DNA of 64,000 nt from assembly GCF_000002425.4 (NCBI RefSeq), contig NC_037269.1:3361146-3425145 (forward strand), given 5' to 3'. How positions within the stretch are numbered: the first letter of the stretch is position 1; every line of letters begins with the position of its first letter. This document shows, piece by piece, positions 21,730 through 31,768 of this stretch. This stretch comes from Physcomitrium patens (taxonomy: Eukaryota; Streptophyta; Bryopsida; Funariales; Funariaceae). Below the pieces are notes generated by a model, which was given only the letters and a program-made list of their open reading frames with translations, was not told the origin of the DNA and searched no databases. The translations under genes and the position numbers were made by a program.

Positions 21730-22980
21730 CTTCAACATCTACAAAAAATCACGTTCCTTCTCCAATTGTACAACACCCTGTAAGCACTAGAGAACCAAGA
21801 ATTGCCTTACCCGAGAAATTTGATGGTACGAGATCTAAGTTTTGAGGGTTCATCAATCAAGTACAATTGGCAATTGAACTTCAACCGCAAAGCTATCCAA
21901 CTCCAGGATCACAAGTCAGGTTTATTGACACTCTACTTTCTGGTTCTGTATTATCATGGTTTTCGTCTTTTCTTGAACAACGAAATCCAATATTGGACAA
22001 TTTGAAAGCTTTTTTGGCAGAGTTTCGATCTATGTATGGTGAACACGATGCAACTCGTGTTGCAACAAATAAGATCCGAATTCTGTGACAAGGAAATCGC
22101 TTAGTAACAATGTATGCTTCACAATTTCGACAACTTGCAATTGACATCAAGTGGGATGATGCTGCACTCATTAGTCAATTTCTTTATGGATTGCAATACG
22201 AAGTAAAGAAATTGATGCTCAACTTATCTGATCCTCAAACTTTGAGTCAAGCAATCGATTTTGCGATAAAATGTGATAATCGACTTTTCGAATTTTGATC
22301 TGAGAATCATTCACGGGAACCTCAACGTTATTACTCAATGGCAACATCAACATCTTTGCCAAACGTACATTCGAAAGTAGAAGACATGCAAATTGACGCG
22401 GTACGTTTTAAACCTCTAACTGAGCAAGAAAAGATTCGTCGTCGTCAAGAAGGATTATGTTTATATTACGGAGAACCTAAGCACACTACTCAACATTGTC
22501 CAAAGAAACGACGCAACTATAAAACGAGGGGTACGATGGTCAAAGAAGACAACATGTCAGAAAACGGATTCGTCCAGCTACAATAGGGACCGTGCAGCTG
22601 GAACCTCGTACAATTCCTAATGAAGGTCCTATCCTCTCCTCAGAACCCTCTCCTTGTTTTATAATAGGCTTATATTTAGGACCTAAGAATTACAAAGCCT
22701 CTGCTTTATTAGATTCGGGAGCCTCAGCATGTTTTTTAGATGAACAATTTGTTAAAAGTCGTAAAATACCTTTTGTACAGAAACCTAAACCAGTACATGT
22801 AGAAGTCACAGATGGTCGTCCCTTGTCTTCTGGAGATGTCACTCATAAAACTCATCCTATAAAAGTAACAATAGACGGTCATGATAGCTACATAGCTTTT
22901 AACATAATTAAATCCCCGTCCAATCCAGTTATTTTAGGTTTATCCTGGCTAGAAAAATATAATCCTCAAATAGATTGAAA
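21730..22980 (+). pseudogene. Chr-C gag and protease
   Basis: The capsid part is recognisable from the sense of PEKFDG, ELQPQSYPTPGSQVRFIDTLL and LNLSDPQTLSQAIDFAIK. The knuckle region is CLYYGEPKHTTQHC (about 22450-22505). The protease follows with [15 protein letters not shown] (about 22705-22750) and DGRPLSSGDVTH. The order and the overlap of frames are as in Chr-A. Confidence 0.88.
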
Positions 22981-23317
22981 TTCGCGTAAACTTGACTTTT
23001 CCCAGAGCGTTATTAATAGTTCTACTAACCAAGTAAAAAATTATAAGTCTAGTACAGTAAAACCCGCACTGATAGGTGCAAAAGCATTTATACACGCAGC
23101 AAAAGAAGGATCAACTTTTGCTATTTATGTTGCACCTATTTCTGAAAACGTAAAGACTTCAAGTGGCATTCCAAGTCAATATCAGGAGTATCAAGACGTT
23201 TTTGAGAAAAAGAATGCAGATATTCTTCCTGAGCATCGTCCATATGATTGTTCAATCGACCTCAAGGAAGGAACTCAGCCACCATTTGGACCAATTTACA
23301 GTTTTTCGCAAGATGAG

Positions 23318-24510
23318 ATGGCTGAACTCAAGACATATATTGACGAGAATTTAGCGAAGAATTTCATACGCCATTCAAAATCTCCAGCAGGAGCTCCAAT
23401 TCTATTCATAAAGAAAAAAGATGGATCTTTACGAATGTGTGTTGATTATCAAGGACTCAACAAGATCACAATCAAGAACAAGTATCCATTACCTTTGATA
23501 TCAGGACTCCTTGACCAGTTGAATCAAGCTAAGATCTATACAAAAATAGATCTAAGAGGAGCATATAATCTAGTACGGATCAAAGAAGGAGATGAATGGA
23601 AGACTGCGTTTCGAACCAGGTATGGACATTTCGAATATAATGTCATGCTCTTTGGACTCACGAATGCACCAGCTGCTTTTCAACATCTCATGAATGATGT
23701 ATTTCGTGAATTCTTAGACAATTTTGTCGTCTGCTATCTAGACGATATCTTGATCTATTTTAAGAACGTCGAAGAATATGAAATACATGTTCGTCATGTA
23801 TTACAAAAACTTAGAGATGCAGGATTGTACGCCAAGATAGAAAAGTGTGTATTTCACACTACTCAAGTTGACTTTTTAGGATACATCATTTCAAATGATG
23901 GTCTCATGATGGATTCTAAGAAAGTCCAAACAATCATGGATTGGAAGATTCCAAGGACGGTAAGAGATGTCTAATGTTTCTTGGGATTTGCCAATTACTA
24001 TCGGATCTTCATCAAAGAATTTTCACGAGTTGCAGCTCCACTTACACGCTTGACTAGTAAAGATAAATTTCAATGGAATCAAGAAGCGGAAGCAGCATTT
24101 GAAGCCTTGAAGATATCGTTTGTCTCTGCACCAGTCTTATATCGTGTTGACTTTTCCAAGGTATTTTTTATGGAAACAGATGCATCAGATTTTGCCTTGG
24201 GTGCAGTTTTATCACAAATGGGAACAGATGACAAACTTCATCCGATAGCTTTTCATTCAAGAAAATTCTCAGCAGCTGAGATCAATTATGAGATCCACGA
24301 TAAAGAACTTCTTGCGATCGTGGATTCTTTTCAAGAATGGCGTCATTATCTAGAAGGCGCTTCTAGTCCAGTCACTGTGTATACAGATCACAAGAACCTC
24401 GAGTATTTCATGTCAGCACGCGTATTGAATCGTCATCAAGCTCGTTGGAGTATGTCTTTGTCAAGATTCGAGTTCATTATCACTTATCGGCCAGGAAAAC
24501 AATAAGGTTT
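23318..24510 (+). pseudogene. Chr-C reverse transcriptase and RNase H
   Basis: The RT has [35 protein letters not shown] and CYLDDILIY (about 23735-23765). RNase H has [36 protein letters not shown] and [15 protein letters not shown]. It is nearly the same protein as Chr-A. Confidence 0.92.
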
Positions 24511-26058
24511 GTCCGATGCCCTATCTAGACGTTCTTATTTTGCACCAAAAGAAGGAGATGCAGCTTTTGAGCAACAAAGAACGGTCCTCTTGAAACCGGA
24601 GCAATTTCATCTCCGAGCAATGAAATCAACATTGACTGTTGATTCAACTTTTTTCAAGCAAATCCAGTCCAGTATGTCCTCAGACCCTCTTGTTTATGAT
24701 ATCGAGAATAATTCTTCCAAGTCTCATGATCCTTCTAAGTTCGAGTTCAAGAATAATCTATTATATTTTGAAAGACGCCTATATGTTCCAGAAGGAGAAG
24801 CACGTTTACGTGTTCTTCAAGCACGTCATGACTTTCCAGCAGCAGGGCACTTTGGATATAATAAGACTTTGGAACTCATATCAAGAGATTTTTGGTGGCC
24901 ACAAATGTGGAAGTCAATCAAAGACTTTGTACAATCATGTGATATTTGTTCAAGATCAAAAATTCCTCGTCATCGACCTTACGGACTTCTTCAGCCATTA
25001 CCTATACCAGAACAACCATGGTCTTCTGTTTCTATGGATTTCATCACAGATCTTCCAAGCTCAAGATCTTATGATTCTATATTTGTGATAGTAGATCGTT
25101 TCACCAAGATGGCACATTTTATGCCATGTACAAAATCTATCACAGGTGAAGAAACCGCTAAGCTTTTCATTGATAATATCTATCGCTATCATGGATTACC
25201 TAAAGATATCATATCAGATAGGGGAACTCAATTTGTGTCAAGATTTTAGAGGACCCTTTTCAAGATTTTAAAAGTGGACATAAAGCTATCTTCGGCTTCC
25301 ATCCTCAAACTGATGGACAAACAGAGCGCGTAAACCAAGTCTTGGAGCAATATTTAAGGTGTACTATCAACTACCAACAAGATGATTGGACAACCCTTCT
25401 GCCATTGGCAGAGTTTGCTTATAATAATACGGTACATTCTTCCACACAACAAACACCTTTCTTTGCCAATTATGGCTATCATCCACGACTTGATACTTTT
25501 GATTTTTCAAAAGTTGATAATCCTGCAGCAGAAGATATGGCAAATCGGTTGTCAGAGTTACATGCAATAATGAAGATACAATTGAAGGAAGCTCAAGAAC
25601 GACAAAAGATAAACGCAGATCTTTATCGTAAGGAGCAACCACAACTCAATGTGGGTGATAAGGTATGGCTACTTCATCGCAATATCAAGACTACTCGACC
25701 TTGTGACAAGTTGGACTATCGTAGGCTTGGCCCCTTTTTTGTTTCTGAACAGATCAACCCAGTTGCATATCGGTTACATCTACCGGAGTCAATGAAGATC
25801 CATCCTGTATTCCACATGTCTCTTTTTGAACCATATAAGACAGTGGATATACAAGGAAGAAGACAAATGCCACCGCCTCCTATAGAAGTAGATAATAATG
25901 AAGAATTTGAGGTGGAAGAGATATTAGACTCAAGGCGGCGCCGAAATAAGCTGAAATATCTTGTTCATTGGCACGGATATGATATTAGTGAACGCACATG
26001 GGAGCCATCCAAGAATCTAGCAAATGCATCAGCTAAAGTCAAAGTTTTTCATCAATGA
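24510..26058 (+). pseudogene. Chr-C integrase and chromodomain
   Basis: A pol spacer is followed by the zinc domain (HDFPAAGHFGYNKT, CDICSRSK; about 24825-24960), core ([25 protein letters not shown]; about 25035-25245) and HPQTDGQTERVNQ. Next come the module with GPFFVSEQINPVAYRLHLPE (about 25725-25790) and the chromodomain FEVEEILDSR ... TWEPSKNL (about 25905-26040). Confidence 0.92.
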
Positions 26059-26173
26059 CATCCATCAAAACCAAGATGAAAATCTCTCTTATAAAAGAGA
26101 CAAGATTGAGGCAAGATAACATTCAATTTCCTATCCTTGTTTGTAACTTCTTTACATTTGTGACGCTAATTAG

Positions 26174-26596
26174 ATGGAGAGCCAACAACCAGCGGATTCA
26201 ACTCAAGAACCTTCGTTTGCTGACCTGCCGGACGAGACATTACGATTGTCACAACCTTCAAGACGACGCAATCGAGATGAACATCTTCAAGAACGACATG
26301 TTCTTCCTCGAATAGATGGTGAGATACAACGCGTTTGGTATCACGATTTGGGAAGGGACTCCCGATGTTTGGTGATTTTGCTAGAGGTAGGAACAACTCC
26401 TGATGGTGTTCCAAATATTCTATTCGAAGGAAGTTACGAAGGCCTCAACAATGATCAAATAACTGGGTGGTCTTCCCGCCCTGGTATGGGACACTACCGA
26501 TGGTTGAGAGGCCCTATCAATCATCTTCGAAGAGAACAGAGATCAGAGTATGTGGCGAATACAATTTGTCGCATCATAGATTTCCTCAATATATGA
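26174..26596 (+). CDS. ORF3 of Chr-C: 140-residue protein of unknown function
   Basis: An intact frame of exactly the same length as in Chr-A, in the same place, 116 bases after pol and 41 bases before the LTR. The first 51 bases equal Chr-A exactly. Beyond them the silent states follow Chr-D. Against Chr-A I count about 29 codons with silent changes and 9 with replacement changes, which is far from neutral decay. The conserved core is WYHDLGRDSRCLVILLE, GTTPDGV, LFEGSYEGLN and GWSSRPGMGHYRWLRGP. No membrane segment or known domain is visible to me. Accessory, RNA-binding or regulatory roles are all open. Confidence 0.85.
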   Translation: MESQQPADSTQEPSFADLPDETLRLSQPSRRRNRDEHLQERHVLPRIDGEIQRVWYHDLGRDSRCLVILLEVGTTPDGVPNILFEGSYEGLNNDQITGWSSRPGMGHYRWLRGPINHLRREQRSEYVANTICRIIDFLNI

Positions 26597-26623
26597 TGAC
26601 CGCTCCTCGTGGAACTCGTCTCT

Positions 26624-26634
26624 AGAAGGGGGGG
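26624..26634 (+). other. Polypurine tract of Chr-C
   Basis: AGAAGGGGGGG ends three bases before the 3' LTR and is identical to the Chr-A tract. Confidence 0.85.
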
Positions 26635-26637
26635 TAA

Positions 26638-27187
26638 TGTCACGGCCATAATCATGTAAGCTAATAATTACATATAGATATAGGTAGAAGTAAGTAAAAG
26701 TAGATAAAAGTAAGTTAATTCTATAATATTTAATATAGAAGCTTCCTAGAAACTTCTTAGATGCTGCTTTGACTTCATAGGTGTCTTTAATTGACTTTTT
26801 GGATTAGAAACGTGGTCAACAAGTTGGCCATGTGCCACACATGTTGTTAGCTTGAAGATCAAGCTAACTATGTGGCCCAGTCGTAGAAAAACTTGCCTTG
26901 TAAGTCAAGGCATGTGTCCTACAAAGTCAACACATATTGGAGGTCCTATAGATCGTCGCCACGTAGCCCCTAGTTAGATAGTATATATAGAGACAAGAGT
27001 GAAGGCTTCTTCACTGTTGTCAACTCCTTTCTTGCTTCTAGTCCAGGTTCAAGGGTCTTTAGTTTCTTGTCTTGTGGCAATAGCCATTCCAATTTCCTTT
27101 TAATATACCTACTTGTTTATATTTTGACTTATTATATCGAGATAGCCTTTTTGTATATTTTCCCTCATCGAGTCTTTGTCCTTGACA
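26638..27187 (+). repeat. 3' LTR of Chr-C (550 bp)
   Basis: It runs from TGTCACGGCC to CTTGACA. TATATATA lies near 26983-26990, followed by the inverted repeat around the predicted start. The sequence resembles the LTRs of Chr-D far more than those of Chr-A. Confidence 0.93.
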
Positions 27188-27249
27188 GTGTGTTGTGATG
27201 GCACACACATTGCGTCAAACATCACCAATAGAGGAGAGTCCTGTACTAG

Positions 27250-28015
27250 TGCCTGTGCCTTTGTAGAGAGAATAAAATTTGTTGGTATAGAATGTCAATA
27301 AAACAAATGTAATATATAAAATTAGAAAGTCAAGTCGTATAGTGGCACAAGTGGTCATTCCAATTATTGAATCAAAACGAGTTCTAATTTGTTTCGCAAT
27401 AGAAGAGGAGAATGAATTCTCAATTTTGATGGATATTAATCAGTTGGCGTTTCCATAGGATCGATTGTCCTAAAAAATACTTCTTAAAAACGCTTTATTC
27501 AAGCACATTTCATAAATATATTGTATGGTGCGAGCATCGGATATAGAGGGCACTAGCAAATAGGATTTAGAAGATAGCAAGAAAGTGATATCAGAGCAAA
27601 ACTAAAGAATTGAAGAGCAAGAAGGGACTATAAAAGAAATTGGGGAATCCAAGCTAGTATTAGAACGAAAATTGGTTCACCAATATGTAACTTGGATGAA
27701 AGAAAAAGAACACATCTTACAGATTGCGGAAGGACAATGGAACAAATTGATCTAAAATTGTAAGATATAAGATTTGGAATAGAAGAAATTCAAATACCAA
27801 TTGCAAGCGAAAGGAGACAAGGCAGAGTTATTGATGAAAAAGAAAGCAATATTGAGTGACCAATGTAAATACAAAATGGAGAAGTTGAGGTCCAAAATTA
27901 AAGTTTTATAAGTTGAGGTGGCAAAATTGATGGAAGAGTTAACAGTGAGGAGCCGGTCACAAGCGTCAATTGAAGATGTTTTAGAATGGATGAGTTAGCA
28001 GAAGCATCAGTTGGA
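27250..28015 (+). pseudogene. Tat-3 extra ORF, first coiled-coil segment
   Basis: The sense is rich in E, K, Q and L with heptad-like spacing (for example KLVHQYVTWMKEKEHIL and LMKKKAILSDQCKYKMEKL) and aligns with 28700-29560 and with 46310-47130 in Tat-1. It is broken. It reads as the tail of a mobile-domain ORF whose head is cut by Chr-C. Confidence 0.6.
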
Positions 28016-28020
28016 ACTCC

Positions 28021-28614
28021 GTGATGCCCAAATCATTAATAGAAGAATATATCATGAATTATGACCTAGAGGATAGATCGATTGTAATACAAGGGTGCAT
28101 AATTGGTATTGATGAGAAGACCCTAGAAAAGATGATATATCTTTCAACTGAAGAGCTTGTGGTAGAGGCGCTTGACTCAACTGATTTCAGGCCAGGAAGA
28201 TTTTTCAAAGGTGGAATGTCATCATTTGAGAAGTATCAAGGTTGGCGGATGGTTGATGCAATTATATCAGGGCTCATGAAATGATTGCCCTTTATACTCA
28301 GGTATTTAGGCTTATATCGATGCAACATGTATTTGTCAAGACGATTATTATTTAGAGCAGTAGTGATGCTTAACGAGATGGTGTTCAATTGGGTAGCTTA
28401 TATAGCAATCCGTATTCATGTAAAAATGAGAGCCAAGTACAAAATAGGAAAGTTTATAGCGTTGCTCTATTCCAACTATGTGTATGCCATGATTGCATTT
28501 ATATTGAGTCAAGTAATGCTAGTAGAGGAGAGAAATATATTCTTGCCAGTAGAAGAGAGAAATATACCCTTGCCAGTAGAGGAGAGAAATGTACCCTTAT
28601 CAATACCTCAATAA
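28021..28614 (+). pseudogene. Tat-3 extra ORF, mobile-domain-like segment
   Basis: The translation gives EEYIMNYDLEDRSIVIQG, IDEKTLEKMIYLSTEELV, FFKGGMSSFEKYQGWRMVD, then LFRAVVMLNEMVFNWVAYIA and YKIGKFIALLYSNYVYAMIA. This pattern (domain before a coiled tail, next to Ty3 elements) recalls the plant mobile domain or 'putative plant transposon protein' group. The assignment is from memory of the pattern, not a search. A weaker copy lies at 45960-46200 in Tat-1. The hydrophobic stretch is part of the domain and not a convincing membrane anchor. Confidence 0.55.
28531..28610 (+). repeat. 30 bp in-frame tandem repeat
   Basis: There are nearly three units encoding VEERN(I/V)(F/P)LP at the end of the mobile-domain-like segment. 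Tat-1 has only one unit at the same place (near 46165-46185), so the array expanded in this copy. Confidence 0.85.
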
Positions 28615-28699
28615 GATGAATGGAATTTATTGGTACTGACTACCAATTTAGGGGATGTAATACATGAAATTTGGGAATCCAGTTCTACATTGGCATAGG

Positions 28700-29560
28700 A
28701 GGTAAGTCTAGAAGTTACACCAAAACCTGCTACAATTTATTTAGTAGTAGAAGAGTAGAATGAAGTCTTGATTTCATTAGATATCAATTAGTTGGCATTT
28801 CCATAGGGCCAACTACCGAAAGGTGCATATCTTAAGAAAGTTTTATTGAAGTACATTTCACAAATATATTGCATGGTATGAGTATTGAATGAAAAGGGCA
28901 TTGTCAAACATGAATCGGAGGTAAGAAAAAAGGTGGTATTGGAATAAAATCAAAGAATTACAGAGAAAGAATAAATCATCTAAGAGAATGTAGAGTCCAA
29001 GTTGACATTGGAGTAGAGGTTTTTACAAAAACATGAAGCTTAGATGAAAGAAAAAGAATACATCTTATGGATCATGGAAAGTCAACAAAAAGAATTGTTC
29101 TAGAATCACTATATATGGAATTTGGAATGGAAGAAAGTCAAGTACCAGTTGCAAGTGAAATGAGAAAAGGTAGAGTTATTGGCACAAAAAAAAGTGATAT
29201 TAAGTGACAAATACAAATGTGAAACAAAGTGGTTGAAGGCTGAAATTTAGACCTTGAATATTGAGGTGACAAAATTTACAGATGATTTAGGCAATATTAG
29301 TTAGTGACAAGTATTTTTGATGTCAATTTCTGAAGTTCTAAAATGAATGAATTAGCATCAACACCAATTAAAATTGAGAGATGCTGAGATCTTGAAATTG
29401 GAGGCTCTAGTCCATGAATTGGGAGAGTACAATAAAGTCCTTTCAACACAGTTGAGGAAGAAACCAATGAAAAGATTGGAGGAGGATTAAAGTTTGCATT
29501 TAGAACCAGAATTGGTGGAACCAATAGTGGATAATGTGAAAGTTGATCAATTGTGTGGAC
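28700..29560 (+). pseudogene. Tat-3 extra ORF, second coiled-coil segment
   Basis: It repeats the 27250-28015 segment about 1.35 kb further on. The shared word is GTTGGC(G/A)TTTCCATAGG (27438 and 28792). It is broken and followed by the tract before the 3' LTR. An antisense open frame at 29297-29734 is a shadow. Confidence 0.6.
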
Positions 29561-29664
29561 CAAAGGAATAGCAATATTATAAAATTTTATTAAGTAGTTT
29601 TTTTTTTTTAGATATGTATTAATTCTATGTTTATAAAGACGCTGCATAGTTAAGAGTGGAGTTA

Positions 29665-30440
29665 TGTAGAATGGATAGGAATTTATTTTTGTAAGATATT
29701 GATAAAGTAGATTAATCATTCCTAGGATAGTCAATTCAGTAGGTCGGATGATTGAATTAATTATGAAATATGATTAAGTAGGGAATGATAGTTAGAATCT
29801 AGAATTTCAGGGTCAAGTATATAGCAATTGAAGAAGACATTGGAGGGGCCGAACTATGATAGTCATGAGCAAAGATAAACTTGGTACTATTTCTTATTTC
29901 TTATTTATTTTGTTATTTTAGGTTTTGATCACTATGAAGTGAATCTATGGAATAAATCAGAGATTGATTTATAAGATATTGAATATGTAATTGAAGTATT
30001 GTATGATTGAATTATTAAGAAAAGATATTAGAAATTTGTTATCAGATTTTGTAGGAGATTATTTATGGATGGAAGATTATGATTGTTGTTTATTGAGAGT
30101 TATATGTATTTTGATAAAAGAAGTTTGAGATTACAAAAATTGTGTGAAGCTAGATTGGTTGGAATGGAAGTCTGTTATTTCTAGTGTTGGATAGAATTTA
30201 TGTGTTTTGAGCAATCTTTTGAAAGTGCAAGATTGTACTTTGTTGTTATCAGTTGATGAAGGAGTATTGCTAGTGGGAGAAATCATTGTAGTATTCTTTG
30301 GTATTTTTAGTAGTTTGAAATATGATTAATTATATGATCCTAACATGTAAGCTCATATAATTAATCTTTTGTGTATTCAAATCTCCTTCTAGAGGTTTAT
30401 TCTAAAAAGAATTTATAGAATAAGTAAAATAATAATCACA
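29665..30440 (+). repeat. 3' LTR of Tat-3 (776 bp)
   Basis: It begins TGTAGAATGGATAGG and ends AATAATCACA. It is closest to the solo LTR at 43170-43928 in its first 150 bases and in its end, and retains a decayed form of the conserved GTAAGCTTGG block near 29875. The right neighbour is Chr-G without any duplication, so a rearrangement joined them. Confidence 0.8.
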
Positions 30441-30521
30441 ACATCTATCAAAATCAAAGTAAGATAACATTCTACTTTTAATCCTTGTTTATAGCTTCTT
30501 TGTAGTTGTGATGCTAAAGAG

Positions 30522-30924
30522 ATGGAGAACCAACAACCAATGGATTTGATTGAAGAGCCTTTGTTTGCTGACCTATTGAACAAGATATTATAATTGTCAC
30601 AACCTTCAAGATGGCGCAATCGAGATGAAGATCCTCAAGAACGATATGTTTTTCCTTGAATAGATGGCGAGATACAATACGTTCTGTATCACAACTTTGG
30701 AAGAAACTCTTAATGCTTGGTAATTTTATTAGAAGTAGGAACAACTCATGATAGTGTTTTATGAATGCCTCAACAATGATCAAATAATAGGGTGGTCTTT
30801 TTACCCTGGTATGGGATACTATCAATGGTTGAGAGGCCGTATCAACCATCTTCGAAGAGAACAAAGATCTGAGTATGTGGCGAATATAATTCATTGCATT
30901 ATAGATTTTTTCAACATATCATGA
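30522..30924 (+). pseudogene. ORF3 relic of Chr-G
   Basis: It starts with the sense of MENQQPMDL and keeps EYVANIIHCIIDFF at the end. The centre retains GYYQWLRG and INHLRREQRS. It is several lesions away from an open frame and is useful as an outgroup for ORF3. Confidence 0.75.
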
Positions 30925-30962
30925 CTGCTCTTCATGAAACTCATTTCTAGAGGGAGGGATAA

Positions 30963-31521
30963 TATCACAAACATACACATATAAGCTAGTAATTACCTGT
31001 ATAAATAGATAGAAGTAAATAGAAGTAGATAAAAATAAATTAATTCTATAATATCTTCTATGGAAGCTTCTTAGAAGCTTCATAGATATTGTTTTGACTT
31101 TATAGGTGTCTACAATTGAGTTTTTGGATTAGAAAAGTAGTCAACAAGTTGGCCATGTGCCACATATGTTGTTAGCTTGAAGAACAATCTAATTATGTGG
31201 CCCACACGTAGAAAAACTTGTCTTGTAAGTCAAGGCATGTATCTTATAAAGTCAACACATATTAAAGGTTCTATAGAACATTGCCATATAGCCCCTAGTT
31301 AGATAGTATATATAGAGACAAGAGTGAAGTCTTCTTCACTCTTGTCAACTTTTTTTTTGCTTCTAATTTAGTTTCAAGGATCTCAAGTTTTCTTGTCTTT
31401 TGGCAATAAGCCATTCCAGTTTCTTTTTAATATACGTACTTATATATTTTTATTTTGTTACTCTTTCTTTAATACAGATTTTATTGGTTTATGCATCATC
31501 TTTTAATTTATGTCCTTGATA
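30963..31521 (+). repeat. 3' LTR of Chr-G (559 bp)
   Basis: It aligns end to end with the Chr-C LTR, with both terminal dinucleotides changed. It keeps TATATATAGAGACAAGAGTG and CTTCACTCTTGTCAA, so the predicted transcript start word is intact here too. Confidence 0.85.
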
Positions 31522-31768
31522 TCATGCTCCAAAATATTTTTCACTTCATACTCATATTTGTCATCAATTATAATTAGTAGTGGTAGTTGGTGTCAATTTG
31601 GAAAGTGCTTTGGTTTAATGTAAAACTCTTTGAGCTTTAAAACATGGAAGATTGGATAGATCCAAATATGAGGCTAAAATTCAAGGCAATATGCATGATA
31701 AATATCCAGATATTGGAATGTCGTATCTTTCTTGAAATATGAGCATTCAAAATATAACATCATTATTG
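31522..31768 (-). pseudogene. L: relic of a chromodomain/integrase end
   Basis: On the minus strand the left part reads like a chromodomain start (DDKYEYEVKNILEH, about 31515-31570). The part further right resembles the integrase tail before it. It is a small old fragment of a second chromovirus lineage, cut by Chr-G on one side and repeat R5 on the other. Confidence 0.4.

Larger units (their letters stand above)
21394..27187 (+). mobile_element. Chr-C: mosaic chromovirus inserted in Tat-3
   Basis: This plus-strand element of 5794 bp has a duplication GTGTG at 21389-21393 and 27188-27192. Parts are: partial 5' LTR 21394-21729, gag about 21730-22586, protease about 22600-22980, RT about 23330-24010, RNase H about 24100-24480, integrase about 24800-25750, chromodomain about 25890-26058, ORF3 26174-26596, polypurine tract 26624-26634 and 3' LTR 26638-27187. 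The shared LTR part differs by about 3%. It is broken, with roughly six interruptions, and it lacks the primer-site region. Pol is Chr-A-like while the LTR and most of ORF3 are Chr-D-like. The host reading resumes in the Tat-3 extra ORF. Confidence 0.93.
27193..30440 (+). mobile_element. Tat-3: 3' end of a Tat-like element (extra ORF region and 3' LTR)
   Basis: The plus-strand remains hold the extra ORF region (tail, coil, domain, coil) and a 776 bp LTR at 29665-30440. Bases 21363-21393, left of Chr-C, match the extra-ORF domain and rejoin 27193 at the GTGTG duplication, so Chr-C landed inside it. Pol is not present on the left, where Chr-B pol abuts. It is broken and old. The body just before the LTR (ATAGTTAAGAGTGGAGTTA) matches the same place in Tat-1. 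Confidence 0.75.
30441..31521 (+). mobile_element. Chr-G: 3' end of a chromovirus copy
   Basis: It holds the last bases of pol (sense of HPSKP, then AAGATAACATTC as in Chr-C), an ORF3 relic (30522-30924), a decayed polypurine tract and a full-length 3' LTR (30963-31521). Everything upstream is absent, replaced by the Tat-3 LTR. It is broken and old. Confidence 0.85.

Noticed and set aside
28285-28614. Host membrane-protein gene
   Set aside because: It continues the mobile-domain-like segment of Tat-3, lies just upstream of a Tat 3' LTR, and has a counterpart in Tat-1.
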